This document shows, piece by piece, positions 56,786 to 64,000 of a stretch of DNA of 64,000 bases. Below the pieces are notes generated by a model. The model was not told the origin of the DNA. It searched no databases and saw only the letters and a program-made list of their open reading frames with translations. Position 1 is the stretch's first letter. Every line of letters starts with the position of its first letter. Source of the DNA: Pseudomarimonas salicorniae (lineage in GTDB: Bacteria > Pseudomonadota > Gammaproteobacteria > Xanthomonadales > Xanthomonadaceae). The translations under genes and the position numbers were made by a program. The stretch lies in assembly GCF_023156535.1 (NCBI RefSeq), contig NZ_JALNMH010000010.1, positions 1 to 64,000 on the forward strand, given 5' to 3'.

Positions 56786-57514
56786 ATGGGCGCAGCGACG
56801 GCCGCGGTGGGCGGCAAGGACAAGGTGTTCGGTTCGGCGGCGGAGGCCCTTGCGGGGCTGGTGGCCGACGGGCAGACGCTGGCGGTGGGGGGCTTCGGGC
56901 TCTGCGGAATTCCCGAGGCGCTGATTGCCGCGCTGCGCGACTCCGGGGCCAAGGGTCTGACGGTCATCTCGAACAACGCAGGTGTCGATGGCTTCGGCCT
57001 TGGCCAGCTGCTCTCGACGCGGCAGATCAGGAAGATGATCTCGTCCTACGTCGGCGAGAACAAGGAGTTCGAGCGGCAGTTCCTGGCCGGTGAACTCGAG
57101 CTCGAGTTCAATCCGCAGGGCACGCTGGCCGAGCGCCTGCGGGCCGGTGGCGCCGGCATCCCGGCCTTCTTCACCCGCACCGGCTACGGCACGGTGGTGG
57201 CCGAGGGCAAGGAGACCCGCCAGTTCGGCGAGCATCACTACGTGATGGAAACCGCCCTGGTCGCTGACGTGTCCCTGGTCAAGGCCTGGAAGGCGGACAA
57301 GGCGGGCAATCTGGTTTTCCGCAAGACCGCGCGCAATTTCAATCCGGCCTGCGCCATGGCCGGCAAGGTCTGCGTGGCCGAGGTCGAGGAGATCGTCGAG
57401 GTCGGCAGCATCGACCCGGATCACGTCCACCTTCCGGGCATCTACGTCGACCGCATCGTGCTGAACGCGACGCCGGAGAAGCGCATCGAGCAGCGCACGG
57501 TGCGCGCAGCGTAG
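56786..57514 (+). CDS. scoA: 3-oxoacid CoA-transferase subunit A
   Basis: The protein has 242 residues from ATG 56786 ([20 protein letters not shown]), with GGGAG-like bases at 56773-56777 as ribosome site; a longer frame to 56738 is unlikely. The family I glycine-rich CoA-binding motif is [16 protein letters not shown] (about residue 29), and [20 protein letters not shown] (about 110) matches the subunit A signature. With subunit B it moves CoA between succinyl-CoA and acetoacetate or a similar acid. It is divergent from cpsG. Confidence 0.93.
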   Translation: MGAATAAVGGKDKVFGSAAEALAGLVADGQTLAVGGFGLCGIPEALIAALRDSGAKGLTVISNNAGVDGFGLGQLLSTRQIRKMISSYVGENKEFERQFLAGELELEFNPQGTLAERLRAGGAGIPAFFTRTGYGTVVAEGKETRQFGEHHYVMETALVADVSLVKAWKADKAGNLVFRKTARNFNPACAMAGKVCVAEVEEIVEVGSIDPDHVHLPGIYVDRIVLNATPEKRIEQRTVRAA

Positions 57515-57552
57515 GGTGCGCTTTGGCGTATCGCCTGCCGCTTGCTTCCTCG

Positions 57553-57632
57553 ACGTCATCCCCGCACAGGCGGGGATCCATCGGGAGTGACGCGGGCGAA
57601 GAAGCTGGATTCCCGCCTGCGCGGGAATGACG
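57553..57632. repeat. CGTCATNCCCGC palindromic repeat between scoA and scoB
   Basis: CGTCATCCCCGCACAGGCGG at 57553 and, inverted, CTGGATTCCCGCCTGCGCGG ending GAATGACG at 57632. Each half is itself a hairpin, and together they make an 80-base nested palindrome. This type is widespread in xanthomonads and other proteobacteria. It separates two genes that are normally adjacent or overlapping. Confidence 0.75.
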
Positions 57633-57695
57633 AATTCGAGGACCGTGGCCTTCAAGGCCACGATCGGACACGCAGACAAGACAGGAATCACGAGC

Positions 57696-58322
57696 ATGCC
57701 CTGGAACCGCGACGAAATGGCCCAGCGCGCCGCGCAGGAACTCAGCGACGGCGCCTACGTGAACCTCGGCATCGGCCTGCCGACCCTGGTGGCGAACTTC
57801 ATCCCCGATGGCATGGACGTCTGGCTGCAGTCGGAGAACGGCCTGCTCGGCATCGGTCCGTTCCCGACCGAGGACGAGGTCGATGCCGACCTGATCAATG
57901 CCGGCAAGCAGACCGTTACCGCGCGCGAGGGCGCCAGCTACTTCGGCAGCCATGACAGCTTCGCGATGATCCGCGGCGGGCATATCGATCTGGCCATCCT
58001 CGGCGCCATGCAGGTCACCGAGAAAGGCGACCTCGCCAACTGGATGATCCCGGGCAAGATGGTCAAGGGCATGGGCGGGGCGATGGACCTGGTCGCCGGC
58101 GTGAAGCGGGTGGTGGTGCTGATGGAGCACACCGCCAAGAACGGCGACCACAAGATCCTGCCCGAGTGCTCCTTGCCGCTGACCGGCGTCGGCGTGGTTG
58201 ACCGGATCATCACCGATCTCGCCGTGCTCGACGTGACCGATGACGGGCTGAAGCTGGTCGAGATGGCGCCGGGGGTGACCCGCGAGGAGCTGGCGGAAAA
58301 GACCGGCTGCAAGATCGGCTGA
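57696..58322 (+). CDS. scoB: 3-oxoacid CoA-transferase subunit B
   Basis: The protein has 208 residues from ATG 57696 ([20 protein letters not shown]), with AGGA at 57682-57685. The catalytic glutamate is in [10 protein letters not shown] (about residue 43), the family SENG motif. [11 protein letters not shown] precedes it, and [12 protein letters not shown] and [20 protein letters not shown] follow. It pairs with ScoA as an (AB)2 enzyme. The 181-base gap to scoA holds a palindromic repeat. The frame continuing back to 57627 is inside that repeat. Confidence 0.93.
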   Translation: MPWNRDEMAQRAAQELSDGAYVNLGIGLPTLVANFIPDGMDVWLQSENGLLGIGPFPTEDEVDADLINAGKQTVTAREGASYFGSHDSFAMIRGGHIDLAILGAMQVTEKGDLANWMIPGKMVKGMGGAMDLVAGVKRVVVLMEHTAKNGDHKILPECSLPLTGVGVVDRIITDLAVLDVTDDGLKLVEMAPGVTREELAEKTGCKIG

Positions 58323-58434
58323 GGCGGGATTGGGGCCTGCGGCGCAGGGACTAGAGACTAGGGCTCAGGGTTCGGCCGCTTCGCGGCAACGGCGGCTGCG
58401 CCGCCTGCGCCTTCGCTGCGCTCGGTCAGGGCTC

Positions 58435-58455
58435 AGGGCCTAGGGCCTAGGGCCT
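58435..58455. repeat. Heptamer AGGGCCT in three tandem copies
   Basis: Three perfect AGGGCCT units, preceded by AGGGCTC at 58428. The variant AGGGCTC is the reverse complement of the GAGCCCT heptamer that repeats at 61468-61495. Confidence 0.7.
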
Positions 58456-58681
58456 AGGACTGTCGGAGCGGAGATTGCTCCTCCCCTTGCGCCGGATGGC
58501 CGGGCGGTTGGGAGGGGGTGCCGGCGTGCGATGCCTTCCGCTTCGGCCCTCGCGGTGCGGGCCGGGCTGATCGTGGCGGGCGATTTCAGCGGTACGTACG
58601 GTGCGCCGGGGCGCACCCTATGGGGCGGGGCTCGGGGCTTGTCTCCTCCCTTTGCGCCGCGCAGCGGTGGAGGCGGGTGAG

Positions 58682-58733
58682 CAGGCTCGCGTGCCGAGGA
58701 ACGCCCGTAGGCTGCGCCGGAGGGCCGGGCGGT
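58682..58733 (+). repeat. Inverted repeat core, left copy
   Basis: These 52 bases are the exact reverse complement of 61351-61402. Similarity continues outwards on both sides (58643-58745 against about 61340-61465) with one indel of about 20 bases. The pair brackets gmk, yicC and rph. Confidence 0.8.
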
Positions 58734-58955
58734 CGGGAGTGGGTAGCGGCCCGCGGTGCAGTCCGCATCGGCCTTCGCGGTGTGCTTCGCGCTGATTGTC
58801 GGCGGAGAGTCGGGGCAACCTGAGCGGTACGTACGGTGCGCCCAGGCGCACCCTATGGCGGCCGCTTCGCCCGGTCGCGAGGGCGCGCGCGGGGTCGGGG
58901 CGATCGGCGGCACACATGGTGCGCCAAGGCCAAGGCGCACCCTATGGGCGGCGGA

Positions 58956-59573
58956 TCAGTCGTCTGCGAGCAGGCCCTGGACCAGCGCGGCGTGGCGCTC
59001 GAGCTGCTGGGCGCGGCGCAGGCGCGAGGCGATGAAGATGCTGCGCATCTCCTGCACGGCGGCGTCGAAGTCCTCGTTGACGATGACGTAGTCGAAGTCG
59101 TGCAGGTGGGACATCTCCTCGCGTGCGGCGGCCAGGCGCTGCTGGATCACCGCCTCGCTGTCCTGGCCGCGCTTGCGCATGCGCTCGTCGAGTGCGGCGC
59201 GCGAAGGCGGCAGGATGAACACGGTGATTGCCTCGGGGATCTTGGCCCGCACCTGGCGCGCGCCCTGCCAGTCGATCTCGAGCAGCACGTCGCGGCCGGC
59301 GGCCAGCTGCGGCTCCACCGACTGCCGCGCGGTGCCCTTGTAGTCCCCATGGACCACCGCGTGTTCGAAGAACTCGCCCGCTGCGATCATGGTCTCGAAC
59401 TCGTCCTTGCTGACGAAATGATAGTGCTGGGCGTGGCGCTCGCCCGGCCGCGCGCCGCGCGACGTGAAGGAGATCGACAGGCTGATCGTCGGCTCGATCT
59501 CCAGCACCGCATTGACCAGGGAGGACTTCCCGGCCCCGCTGGGGGCGGCGACGATGAACAGGTTTCCGCGCAT
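58956..59573 (-). CDS. gmk: Guanylate kinase
   Basis: The protein has 205 residues. The P-loop is VAAPSGAGKSSL (residue 8). The GMP-binding segment SISFTSRGARPGERHAQHYH (about 34) and YKGT follow, and the lid is RMRKRGQDSEAVIQQRL. It phosphorylates GMP and dGMP to the diphosphates. It lies 12 bases downstream of yicC on the same strand, an arrangement common in gammaproteobacteria. The usual next genes rpoZ and spoT are absent here; repeats and scoB follow instead. Confidence 0.95.
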   Translation of the reverse strand: MRGNLFIVAAPSGAGKSSLVNAVLEIEPTISLSISFTSRGARPGERHAQHYHFVSKDEFETMIAAGEFFEHAVVHGDYKGTARQSVEPQLAAGRDVLLEIDWQGARQVRAKIPEAITVFILPPSRAALDERMRKRGQDSEAVIQQRLAAAREEMSHLHDFDYVIVNEDFDAAVQEMRSIFIASRLRRAQQLERHAALVQGLLADD

Positions 59574-59584
59574 GCGTCGCTCCC

Positions 59585-60442
59585 TTACTCGATGTTCTGC
59601 ACCTGCTCGCGCAGCTGCTCGATCAATACCTTGAGTTCCACCGCAACCTGGGTGGTGCGGGCATCGATCGACTTCGAGCCCAGCGTATTGGCCTCACGGT
59701 TGAACTCCTGCATCAGGAAGTCCAGCCGCCGGCCGACCGGCTCGGACAGCTTGAGCACGCGGCGAGCCTCGGCGATGTGCACGCCAAGACGGTCCAGTTC
59801 CTCATCGACGTCGATCTTCGACAGGCCGAGCACCAGTTCCTGCTCAAGGCGCCCGTTGTCGGCGGCCTCGCGCAGGGCGGAGAGCTTGTCGCGCAGCCGC
59901 TGTTCCAGCGTCTGCCGGATCTCGGGCAGCCAGGCCCGCATCTGGGCGAGCTGGGCCTCCATCGCATCCAGCCGCTCGATCATCAGCGCGGCGAGCTTCT
60001 CGCCTTCGCGCTGGCGGGCTTCGGTGAAGGCCGAGAGCAGCTCGTCCACGGCGAGCAGGGTCTCCGCCTGCAGGGCCGTCGGATCGACCTCACCGCGCTG
60101 CAGCACGCCCGGAAACTGCAGCAGCTGGGCAAACTCCACCTTTAGCTGCGGAAAGCGCTTGTGCGCTTCGATGGCCATGTGGCCGAGCCGATCGAGCATG
60201 TCGGTGTTGAGGGCCATCTCGCCGCCGGCGTTGGCGCGGAAGCGCAGGCCAAGCTCGACCTTGCCCCGCTGCAGGCGCTGGGCGACCTTGTCGCGCACCG
60301 CGGGCTCGGCGGCGCGAAGCTCCTCGGGGGCGCGCAGCGAGAGCTCCAGATAGCGGTGGTTCACCGCCCGCATCTCGGCGGAGAGCGTGCCCCAGGGTGT
60401 GGCGCGCTCGACGCTCGCGTAGGCGGTCATGCTGCGGATCAT
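59585..60442 (-). CDS. YicC/YloC-family endoribonuclease
   Basis: The protein has 285 residues from ATG 60442 (MIRSMTAYASVERATPWGTL). The N-terminal MTAYA plus AEMRAVNHRYLELSLRAPEE is the YicC_N signature, and the C-terminal half has RLDFLMQEFNREANTLGSKS followed by VELKVLIEQLREQVQNIE, the DUF1732 signature. YicC proteins are hexameric endoribonucleases that affect small-RNA decay. The gene is divergent from rph with a 64-base shared region. The frame continuing to 60913 is a shadow of rph. Confidence 0.93.
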   Translation of the reverse strand: MIRSMTAYASVERATPWGTLSAEMRAVNHRYLELSLRAPEELRAAEPAVRDKVAQRLQRGKVELGLRFRANAGGEMALNTDMLDRLGHMAIEAHKRFPQLKVEFAQLLQFPGVLQRGEVDPTALQAETLLAVDELLSAFTEARQREGEKLAALMIERLDAMEAQLAQMRAWLPEIRQTLEQRLRDKLSALREAADNGRLEQELVLGLSKIDVDEELDRLGVHIAEARRVLKLSEPVGRRLDFLMQEFNREANTLGSKSIDARTTQVAVELKVLIEQLREQVQNIE

Positions 60443-60509
60443 CGGCGCTCCGGGTATCGGCTGAGCACGAATGGTAATCTTCGCCGCCCCGGATTCCCAA
60501 GGCGGCATG

Positions 60510-61238
60510 ATGAGCGAGACTTCCCGACCCAGCGGCCGACGCGCCGATGAGCTGCGCCCGATGGCGCTGCAGCGCGGCTTTACCCGGCACGCCGAAGGCT
60601 CGGTGCTGATCAGCATGGGCGACACACGGGTGCTGTGCACGGCCAGCGTGGAGAACCGCGTGCCGGGCTTCCTGCGCGGCAAGGGCGAGGGCTGGGTGAC
60701 CGCCGAGTACGGCATGCTCCCGCGCTCGACCCACTCGCGGATGGGTCGCGAGGCGGCCCAGGGCAAGCAGGGTGGGCGGACGCTGGAGATCCAGCGACTG
60801 ATCGGCCGCGCCCTGCGTGCCTGTGTCGACCGCGGGGCGCTCGGCGAGCGCACCATCACCCTCGATTGCGACGTGCTGCAGGCTGACGGCGGCACCCGCT
60901 GCGCGGCGATCACCGGCGCCTACGTGGCCCTGGTCGACGCCGTGCGCACGCTGCAGAAGCGCGGCGACCTGTCGCGTGATCCGGTCCACGGCGCGGTGGC
61001 CGCGGTGTCGGTGGGCCTGGTCGGCAGCACGCCGGTGCTGGATCTCGATTACGCCGAGGACTCCGGCTGCGATACGGACATGAATGTGGTGATGAACGAC
61101 GGCGGCGGCCTGATCGAGATTCAGGGCACCGCCGAAGGCCATGCCTTCCGCCGCAGCGAACTCGACGCCATGCTCAACCTGGCGGAGTCCGGCATCTCGC
61201 AGCTGCTGGCGGCGCAGCGGGCCGCGCTGGAGGGCTGA
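60510..61238 (+). CDS. rph: Ribonuclease PH
   Basis: The protein has 242 residues from ATG 60510 ([20 protein letters not shown]); the tandem ATG at 60507 would add one Met, and AAGG at 60499-60502 spaces better to 60510. [29 protein letters not shown] and [10 protein letters not shown] with the phosphate-binding arginine are intact, as are [19 protein letters not shown] and [19 protein letters not shown] with the metal-binding acids. It trims tRNA 3' ends using phosphate. The length is normal, so this is not the truncated K-12 form. Confidence 0.95.
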   Translation: MSETSRPSGRRADELRPMALQRGFTRHAEGSVLISMGDTRVLCTASVENRVPGFLRGKGEGWVTAEYGMLPRSTHSRMGREAAQGKQGGRTLEIQRLIGRALRACVDRGALGERTITLDCDVLQADGGTRCAAITGAYVALVDAVRTLQKRGDLSRDPVHGAVAAVSVGLVGSTPVLDLDYAEDSGCDTDMNVVMNDGGGLIEIQGTAEGHAFRRSELDAMLNLAESGISQLLAAQRAALEG

Positions 61239-61504
61239 TTGCCGGAACGCCGGCGCCGTGGGGCGTTTCGTGGATCCCTCCGGCGCGGCATGCCGTCACC
61301 CCCTGCCGACCGCCCGGTCCTTCGGCACGGCACGCCGCCACCCCCTCCCAACCGCCCGGCCCTCCGGCGCAGCCTACGGGCGTTCCTCGGCACGCGAGCC
61401 TGCGGCTCGCAAGCGTGCCTCCTCACCCCCCTACGCCGCTGCGCGGCGCAAGGGGAGGAGAATATTTCTGAGCCCTGAGCCCTGAGCCCTGAGCCCTAAA
61501 CCCC
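61239..61504. repeat. Repeat block between rph and rdgB
   Basis: From 61285 to 61402 there are two tandem copies of an ACCGCCCGG-centred unit; the second contains the exact 52-base inverted partner of 58682-58733. A CCTACGCCGCTGCGCGGCGC hairpin follows at 61429, and then a heptamer run leads to the rdgB start. Confidence 0.75.
61468..61495. repeat. Heptamer CTGAGCC in four tandem copies
   Basis: Four perfect CTGAGCC units end 9 bases before the rdgB ATG. Because the unit is 7 bases, changes in copy number would alter the spacing upstream of rdgB. The inverse heptamer occurs at 58428-58455. Confidence 0.8.
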
Positions 61505-62095
61505 ATGCCCCGAATCCTGATCGCCACCGGCAACCCCGGCAAACTCGCCGAGTTCCGCGCCCTGCTTGGCCCGCGCGGCTTCGAGGTCGTGGGCCAGCGC
61601 GAGCTGGGCATCGACGATCCCGAGGAGACCGGGGCGACCTTTGTCGAGAACGCCCTGCTCAAGGCCCGTCATGCCAGCGCGCTGAGTGGCCTGCCCGCGC
61701 TGGCGGATGACTCGGGACTCTGCGTGGACGCGCTGGGCGGCGCGCCGGGGCTGTACTCGGCGCGCTTCGCCGGCCCGCAGGCCGGCGCTGCCGACAACAT
61801 GGCCCTGCTGCTGGAGCGCCTGGCCGGCGTCCCGGCCGAGGAGCGCTCGGCGCACTTCGTCTGCGTGCTTGCCTGGCTCCGCCATCCCGGGGATCCCGAT
61901 CCGCTGATCGCCAGCGGCCGCTGGCCCGGGCGGATCCTCGAGGCGCCGCGGGGCGAGGGCGGCTTTGGCTACGACCCGCTGTTCCTCGACCCCGCATCCG
62001 GGCTCAGTGCGGCGGAGCTGTCGGCCGAGGACAAGCATGCCCGCAGCCACCGCGGCCGTGCCCTGCGCCAGCTGATCGACGCCCTGCCGGACTGA
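61505..62095 (+). CDS. rdgB: XTP/dITP pyrophosphatase
   Basis: The protein has 196 residues. MPRILIATGNPGKLAEF holds the N-terminal substrate motif TGNPGKL. TGATFVENALLKARHA (about residue 43), LADDSGLCVDALGGAPGLYS (about 65), GEGGFGYDPLF (about 150) and KHARSHRGRAL complete the HAM1 signatures. It removes ITP, dITP and XTP from the nucleotide pool. It follows rph in the same direction, a common order. No good ribosome site is seen: the bases before ATG are the heptamer run and TAAACCCC, so initiation may be weak or coupled. Confidence 0.95.
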   Translation: MPRILIATGNPGKLAEFRALLGPRGFEVVGQRELGIDDPEETGATFVENALLKARHASALSGLPALADDSGLCVDALGGAPGLYSARFAGPQAGAADNMALLLERLAGVPAEERSAHFVCVLAWLRHPGDPDPLIASGRWPGRILEAPRGEGGFGYDPLFLDPASGLSAAELSAEDKHARSHRGRALRQLIDALPD

Positions 62096-62340
62096 GCCGG
62101 CGCGCTGCATCCTCCCTGCTGCCCGCTGCGTAAGGAGGGGAAAGGGCCGGCTCGCGTCGCAAGGCGTATGCTGTCCCGGTTGGGCAGGGGCGAGCAGATG
62201 GTCATCTTCTCCCAGTTCAGGCCGGTGTCGGATGCGCCATGCGTCCGGAGGTTCCGTGCCACCAGCGCGTCGCCCGCGCGGCGCCTTAGCTGCGCGCCTG
62301 CTCTCCGCCACGGTTCCCTGTGCCCAAGGAGGTCCTGGCC

Positions 62341-62964
62341 ATGCGCTCGAACGCACACCTGACTCGCGCCCTTCCCGCCTGCGGCCCCTGGCTGCGCGCG
62401 GGCCTGACCGTTCTGCTGCTGGCTGGCGCGCTGCTCGCCGCCCGCCCGGCGCTTGCCTGCGAGGCGCCGATCTATGCCCAGTACCGCTCGCAGTCGCCGC
62501 TCCTGGCCGAGCTGGCCGACAGCGCCCTGCTGGTCGCGGTGCATGCCGATGGCTGCGTGCTCGCGCGCTTCCCCAAGCACGACCTGCGCGCCGGCACGCG
62601 CCAGATGGGCCTGTCGAAAGCCGACTGGCGATCGTTGCGCGCCGAGATCGACGCGGCCGCGGTGCAGTCGATCGACACCCGGCAGCTGAAGCAGCGCCTG
62701 GCCGCCGCCGACGCGGCGCAGAGCAAGGCGCTGGATGCCGGGCAATCGGCGCGCTTCCACGCCAGCGCCGACGAGAACCTGATCGAGTTCGTCCTGCCCC
62801 CGTCGGGTGCCGACAAGCGTCCGCGCGCGCTGAGCTGGACCGGACTGCATGCCGACCAGCTGCGCCTGCCGGGCGATCCTGAACTGGTCAGGATCGCCGC
62901 GCTGCGCGGCCTGTTCGAGGATCTCGCCAGCCAAGCCCACGCGAAAGGGGAGGTGCAGCCATGA
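62341..62964 (+). CDS. Secreted protein of unknown function
   Basis: The protein has 207 residues from ATG 62341 (MRSNAHLTRALPACGPWLRA), preceded by AAGGAGG ten bases upstream. A signal peptide ends near ARPALACEAP (about 36). The mature protein is charged, alpha/beta in character, and contains a LRAEIDAAAVQSIDTRQLKQ helix. I do not recognise a family. The stop overlaps the ATG of the metzincin-like protease, so the two are co-translated, and this protein could be its inhibitor, chaperone or partner. That is inference from position only. Confidence 0.78.
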   Translation: MRSNAHLTRALPACGPWLRAGLTVLLLAGALLAARPALACEAPIYAQYRSQSPLLAELADSALLVAVHADGCVLARFPKHDLRAGTRQMGLSKADWRSLRAEIDAAAVQSIDTRQLKQRLAAADAAQSKALDAGQSARFHASADENLIEFVLPPSGADKRPRALSWTGLHADQLRLPGDPELVRIAALRGLFEDLASQAHAKGEVQP

Positions 62965-64000
62965 GCCGCCAGTTCCCGGTCCTGATGGTGTCCTCCGGCC
63001 TCGCCCTGTTGCTCTGCAGCGGAGCCGCGCAGTCCGGCACCTTCCTGCAGTTCAACAACCGTCCGGCCAACCAGGTCGTGCACCCGCAGGGCTACAACGG
63101 CACCGGAGGCACGCTGCCGGTGCGCGTCTGCCTGGATCCCGCGGCGCGGCCGGCCTCGGGCGATCCGGCCCAGTCCTTCCGCAATGCGATGGCGACCTTC
63201 AACCGCAACCAGCCGGTGCTGGGCAACGTGGTGGTGAACCCAGGGGGCGCGGCCGACTTCGAGTCGGTCCTGCTGCACGAGGTCGGTCACTGCCTCGGCA
63301 TGGGCCACAGCGCCGTCGGGCCCAGCGAGCAGGCCGCCGCCGGCGCCACAGAGGCGGCGCGCTACTACGCCAACGTGCAGACCGGCGGAAACGGGGTGCT
63401 CAATACCGATGCCGGCGCCGATGCCCGGCGCGGCAGCCGCGACGACGTGCGCGGAGACGACGTCAACATCAGCTGGTTCCGCAAGGGCGTGAACAATCCG
63501 TTCGAGTTGCCGCCCGCCACCGTCGACCGCGTCACCCACTCGGTGAGCCTCGGCGACCTGCCGATCGGCCACGCCTTCGCCGAGATCTCGACCTCGTTCG
63601 CGCCGTGCTCGCCCTCCTCGGCGAACACCAGCTCGCTGCGCGGGCAGCCGGCCACGCAGAACATCATGTTCCCGGTGATCTGCACCAACAACCACGTTCG
63701 CAACCTGGCTCCGGCCGACGTCACCCTGCTGCGCGTTGCGCGGGCCGGGCGTGACGGCGTCCAGGGCACGGTGGATGACTACACGCCACAGCTGCAGTAC
63801 GTCGGCGAGACGACCAGCGGCTGCGACATCGTGGTCCGCTTCTCGGCCGGCGCCGGCTTCGCCTTCTGTTCGGTGGGCGGCGTTGGCATCTCCGGCAGTT
63901 CGGACATCGCCATCAGCTCCGCCGAGGTCCGCTTCGAGCGTACGGTGAACTGGCAGTTCAACCAGCAGGACACCACCGGCACGCCGACGGCGGAGTCCGA
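62961..64000 (+). CDS. Secreted metzincin-type zinc protease, cut by window end
   Basis: At least 346 codons are open to the right edge. The start is MSRQFPVLMVSSGLALLLCS, a signal peptide with cleavage near residue 26. The zinc site is LLHEVGHCLGMGHS (about residue 97), the HExxHxxGxxH of metzincins. Many cysteines downstream (FAPCSPSS, MFPVICTNN, SGCDIVV, FAFCSVGG) suggest disulfides in a secreted enzyme. A SINDNIMFP-like turn appears as ATQNIMFPV and may carry the Met-turn. Matrixin-like or astacin-like placement is open. The ATG overlaps the upstream stop (ATGA). The missing C-terminus may hold a sorting or binding domain. Confidence 0.85.
   Translation, partial: MSRQFPVLMVSSGLALLLCSGAAQSGTFLQFNNRPANQVVHPQGYNGTGGTLPVRVCLDPAARPASGDPAQSFRNAMATFNRNQPVLGNVVVNPGGAADFESVLLHEVGHCLGMGHSAVGPSEQAAAGATEAARYYANVQTGGNGVLNTDAGADARRGSRDDVRGDDVNISWFRKGVNNPFELPPATVDRVTHSVSLGDLPIGHAFAEISTSFAPCSPSSANTSSLRGQPATQNIMFPVICTNNHVRNLAPADVTLLRVARAGRDGVQGTVDDYTPQLQYVGETTSGCDIVVRFSAGAGFAFCSVGGVGISGSSDIAISSAEVRFERTVNWQFNQQDTTGTPTAES

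Larger units (their letters stand above)
58323..58955. repeat. 633-base gene-free block of mixed repeats
   Basis: Contents are a run of the heptamer AGGGCCT (three copies 58435-58455, preceded by related AGGGCTC), a GCCGGGCGGT repeat at 58480-58517, a 52-base core at 58682-58733 whose exact reverse complement lies at 61351-61402, and three short GTGCGCC...GGCGCACCCTATG hairpins near 58598, 58834 and 58915. No gene is supported. Confidence 0.75.

Overview
The window comes from a GC-rich gammaproteobacterium, most probably of the Xanthomonadales/Lysobacterales type. This is inferred from G/C-ending codons, the linkage of gmk, yicC, rph and rdgB, many REP-like hairpin repeats between genes, and the family make-up of the genes. 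No rRNA, tRNA, CRISPR array or complete insertion sequence was seen. The only transposase trace is a possible IS110-type tail at base 1.

Left flank (1-11,125): small ordinary units separated by dispersed palindromic repeats. They are a TetR regulator with an alpha/beta hydrolase, a secreted HExxH peptidase coupled to a PIN-domain protein, a DUF2721 membrane protein, cystathionine beta-synthase, a Uma2 nuclease, a broken unassigned frame, a secreted protein, and a cystathionine gamma-synthase/lyase. The two transsulfuration enzymes lie 3.5 kb apart.

Polysaccharide locus A (11,306-32,723, visibly lower GC): an ABC-transporter-dependent O-antigen-like region. The plus-strand part has the permease wzm, a coupled 49-codon frame, a DUF4214/coiled-coil/methyltransferase protein, a GT4 enzyme, rmd and gmd (GDP-D-rhamnose), a small DUF4214 protein, a 1,255-residue protein with three GT4 modules, and an FkbM methyltransferase. 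The minus-strand part has the ATPase wzt with a carbohydrate-binding tail, a propeller-like protein, a multi-spanning membrane protein, a GMC-like oxidoreductase, a GT2 enzyme and a membrane-anchored unknown. An epimerase, two more methyltransferases and a GtrA protein follow. manC (46.1 kb) and a phosphomannomutase (55.3 kb) supply GDP-mannose. A sulfotransferase fused to a Wzt-type sugar-binding domain lies next to manC.

Centre (32.8-45.8 kb): a secreted protein with an S74 self-cleaving chaperone domain, a CRTAC1-like FG-GAP/ASPIC-UnbV protein translationally coupled to a DUF255 thioredoxin-fold protein that carries REP-like repeats translated in frame, and a 1,614-residue surface protein of twelve beta-sandwich modules with an IPTL-CTERM-like tail.

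Polysaccharide locus B (49.1-56.6 kb, minus strand): phosphomannomutase, a HAD-UbiA fusion resembling decaprenyl-phosphoribose synthase, DprE1-like and DprE2-like enzymes, an epimerase, a flavin oxidoreductase and a GtrA flippase. This looks like a pathway for a polyprenyl-phospho-D-arabinofuranose-type donor.

Right flank (56.8-64.0 kb): 3-oxoacid CoA-transferase subunits split by a palindromic repeat, then gmk-yicC and rph bracketed by inverted repeats, rdgB, and two coupled secreted proteins. The second is a metzincin-type protease cut by the window end.
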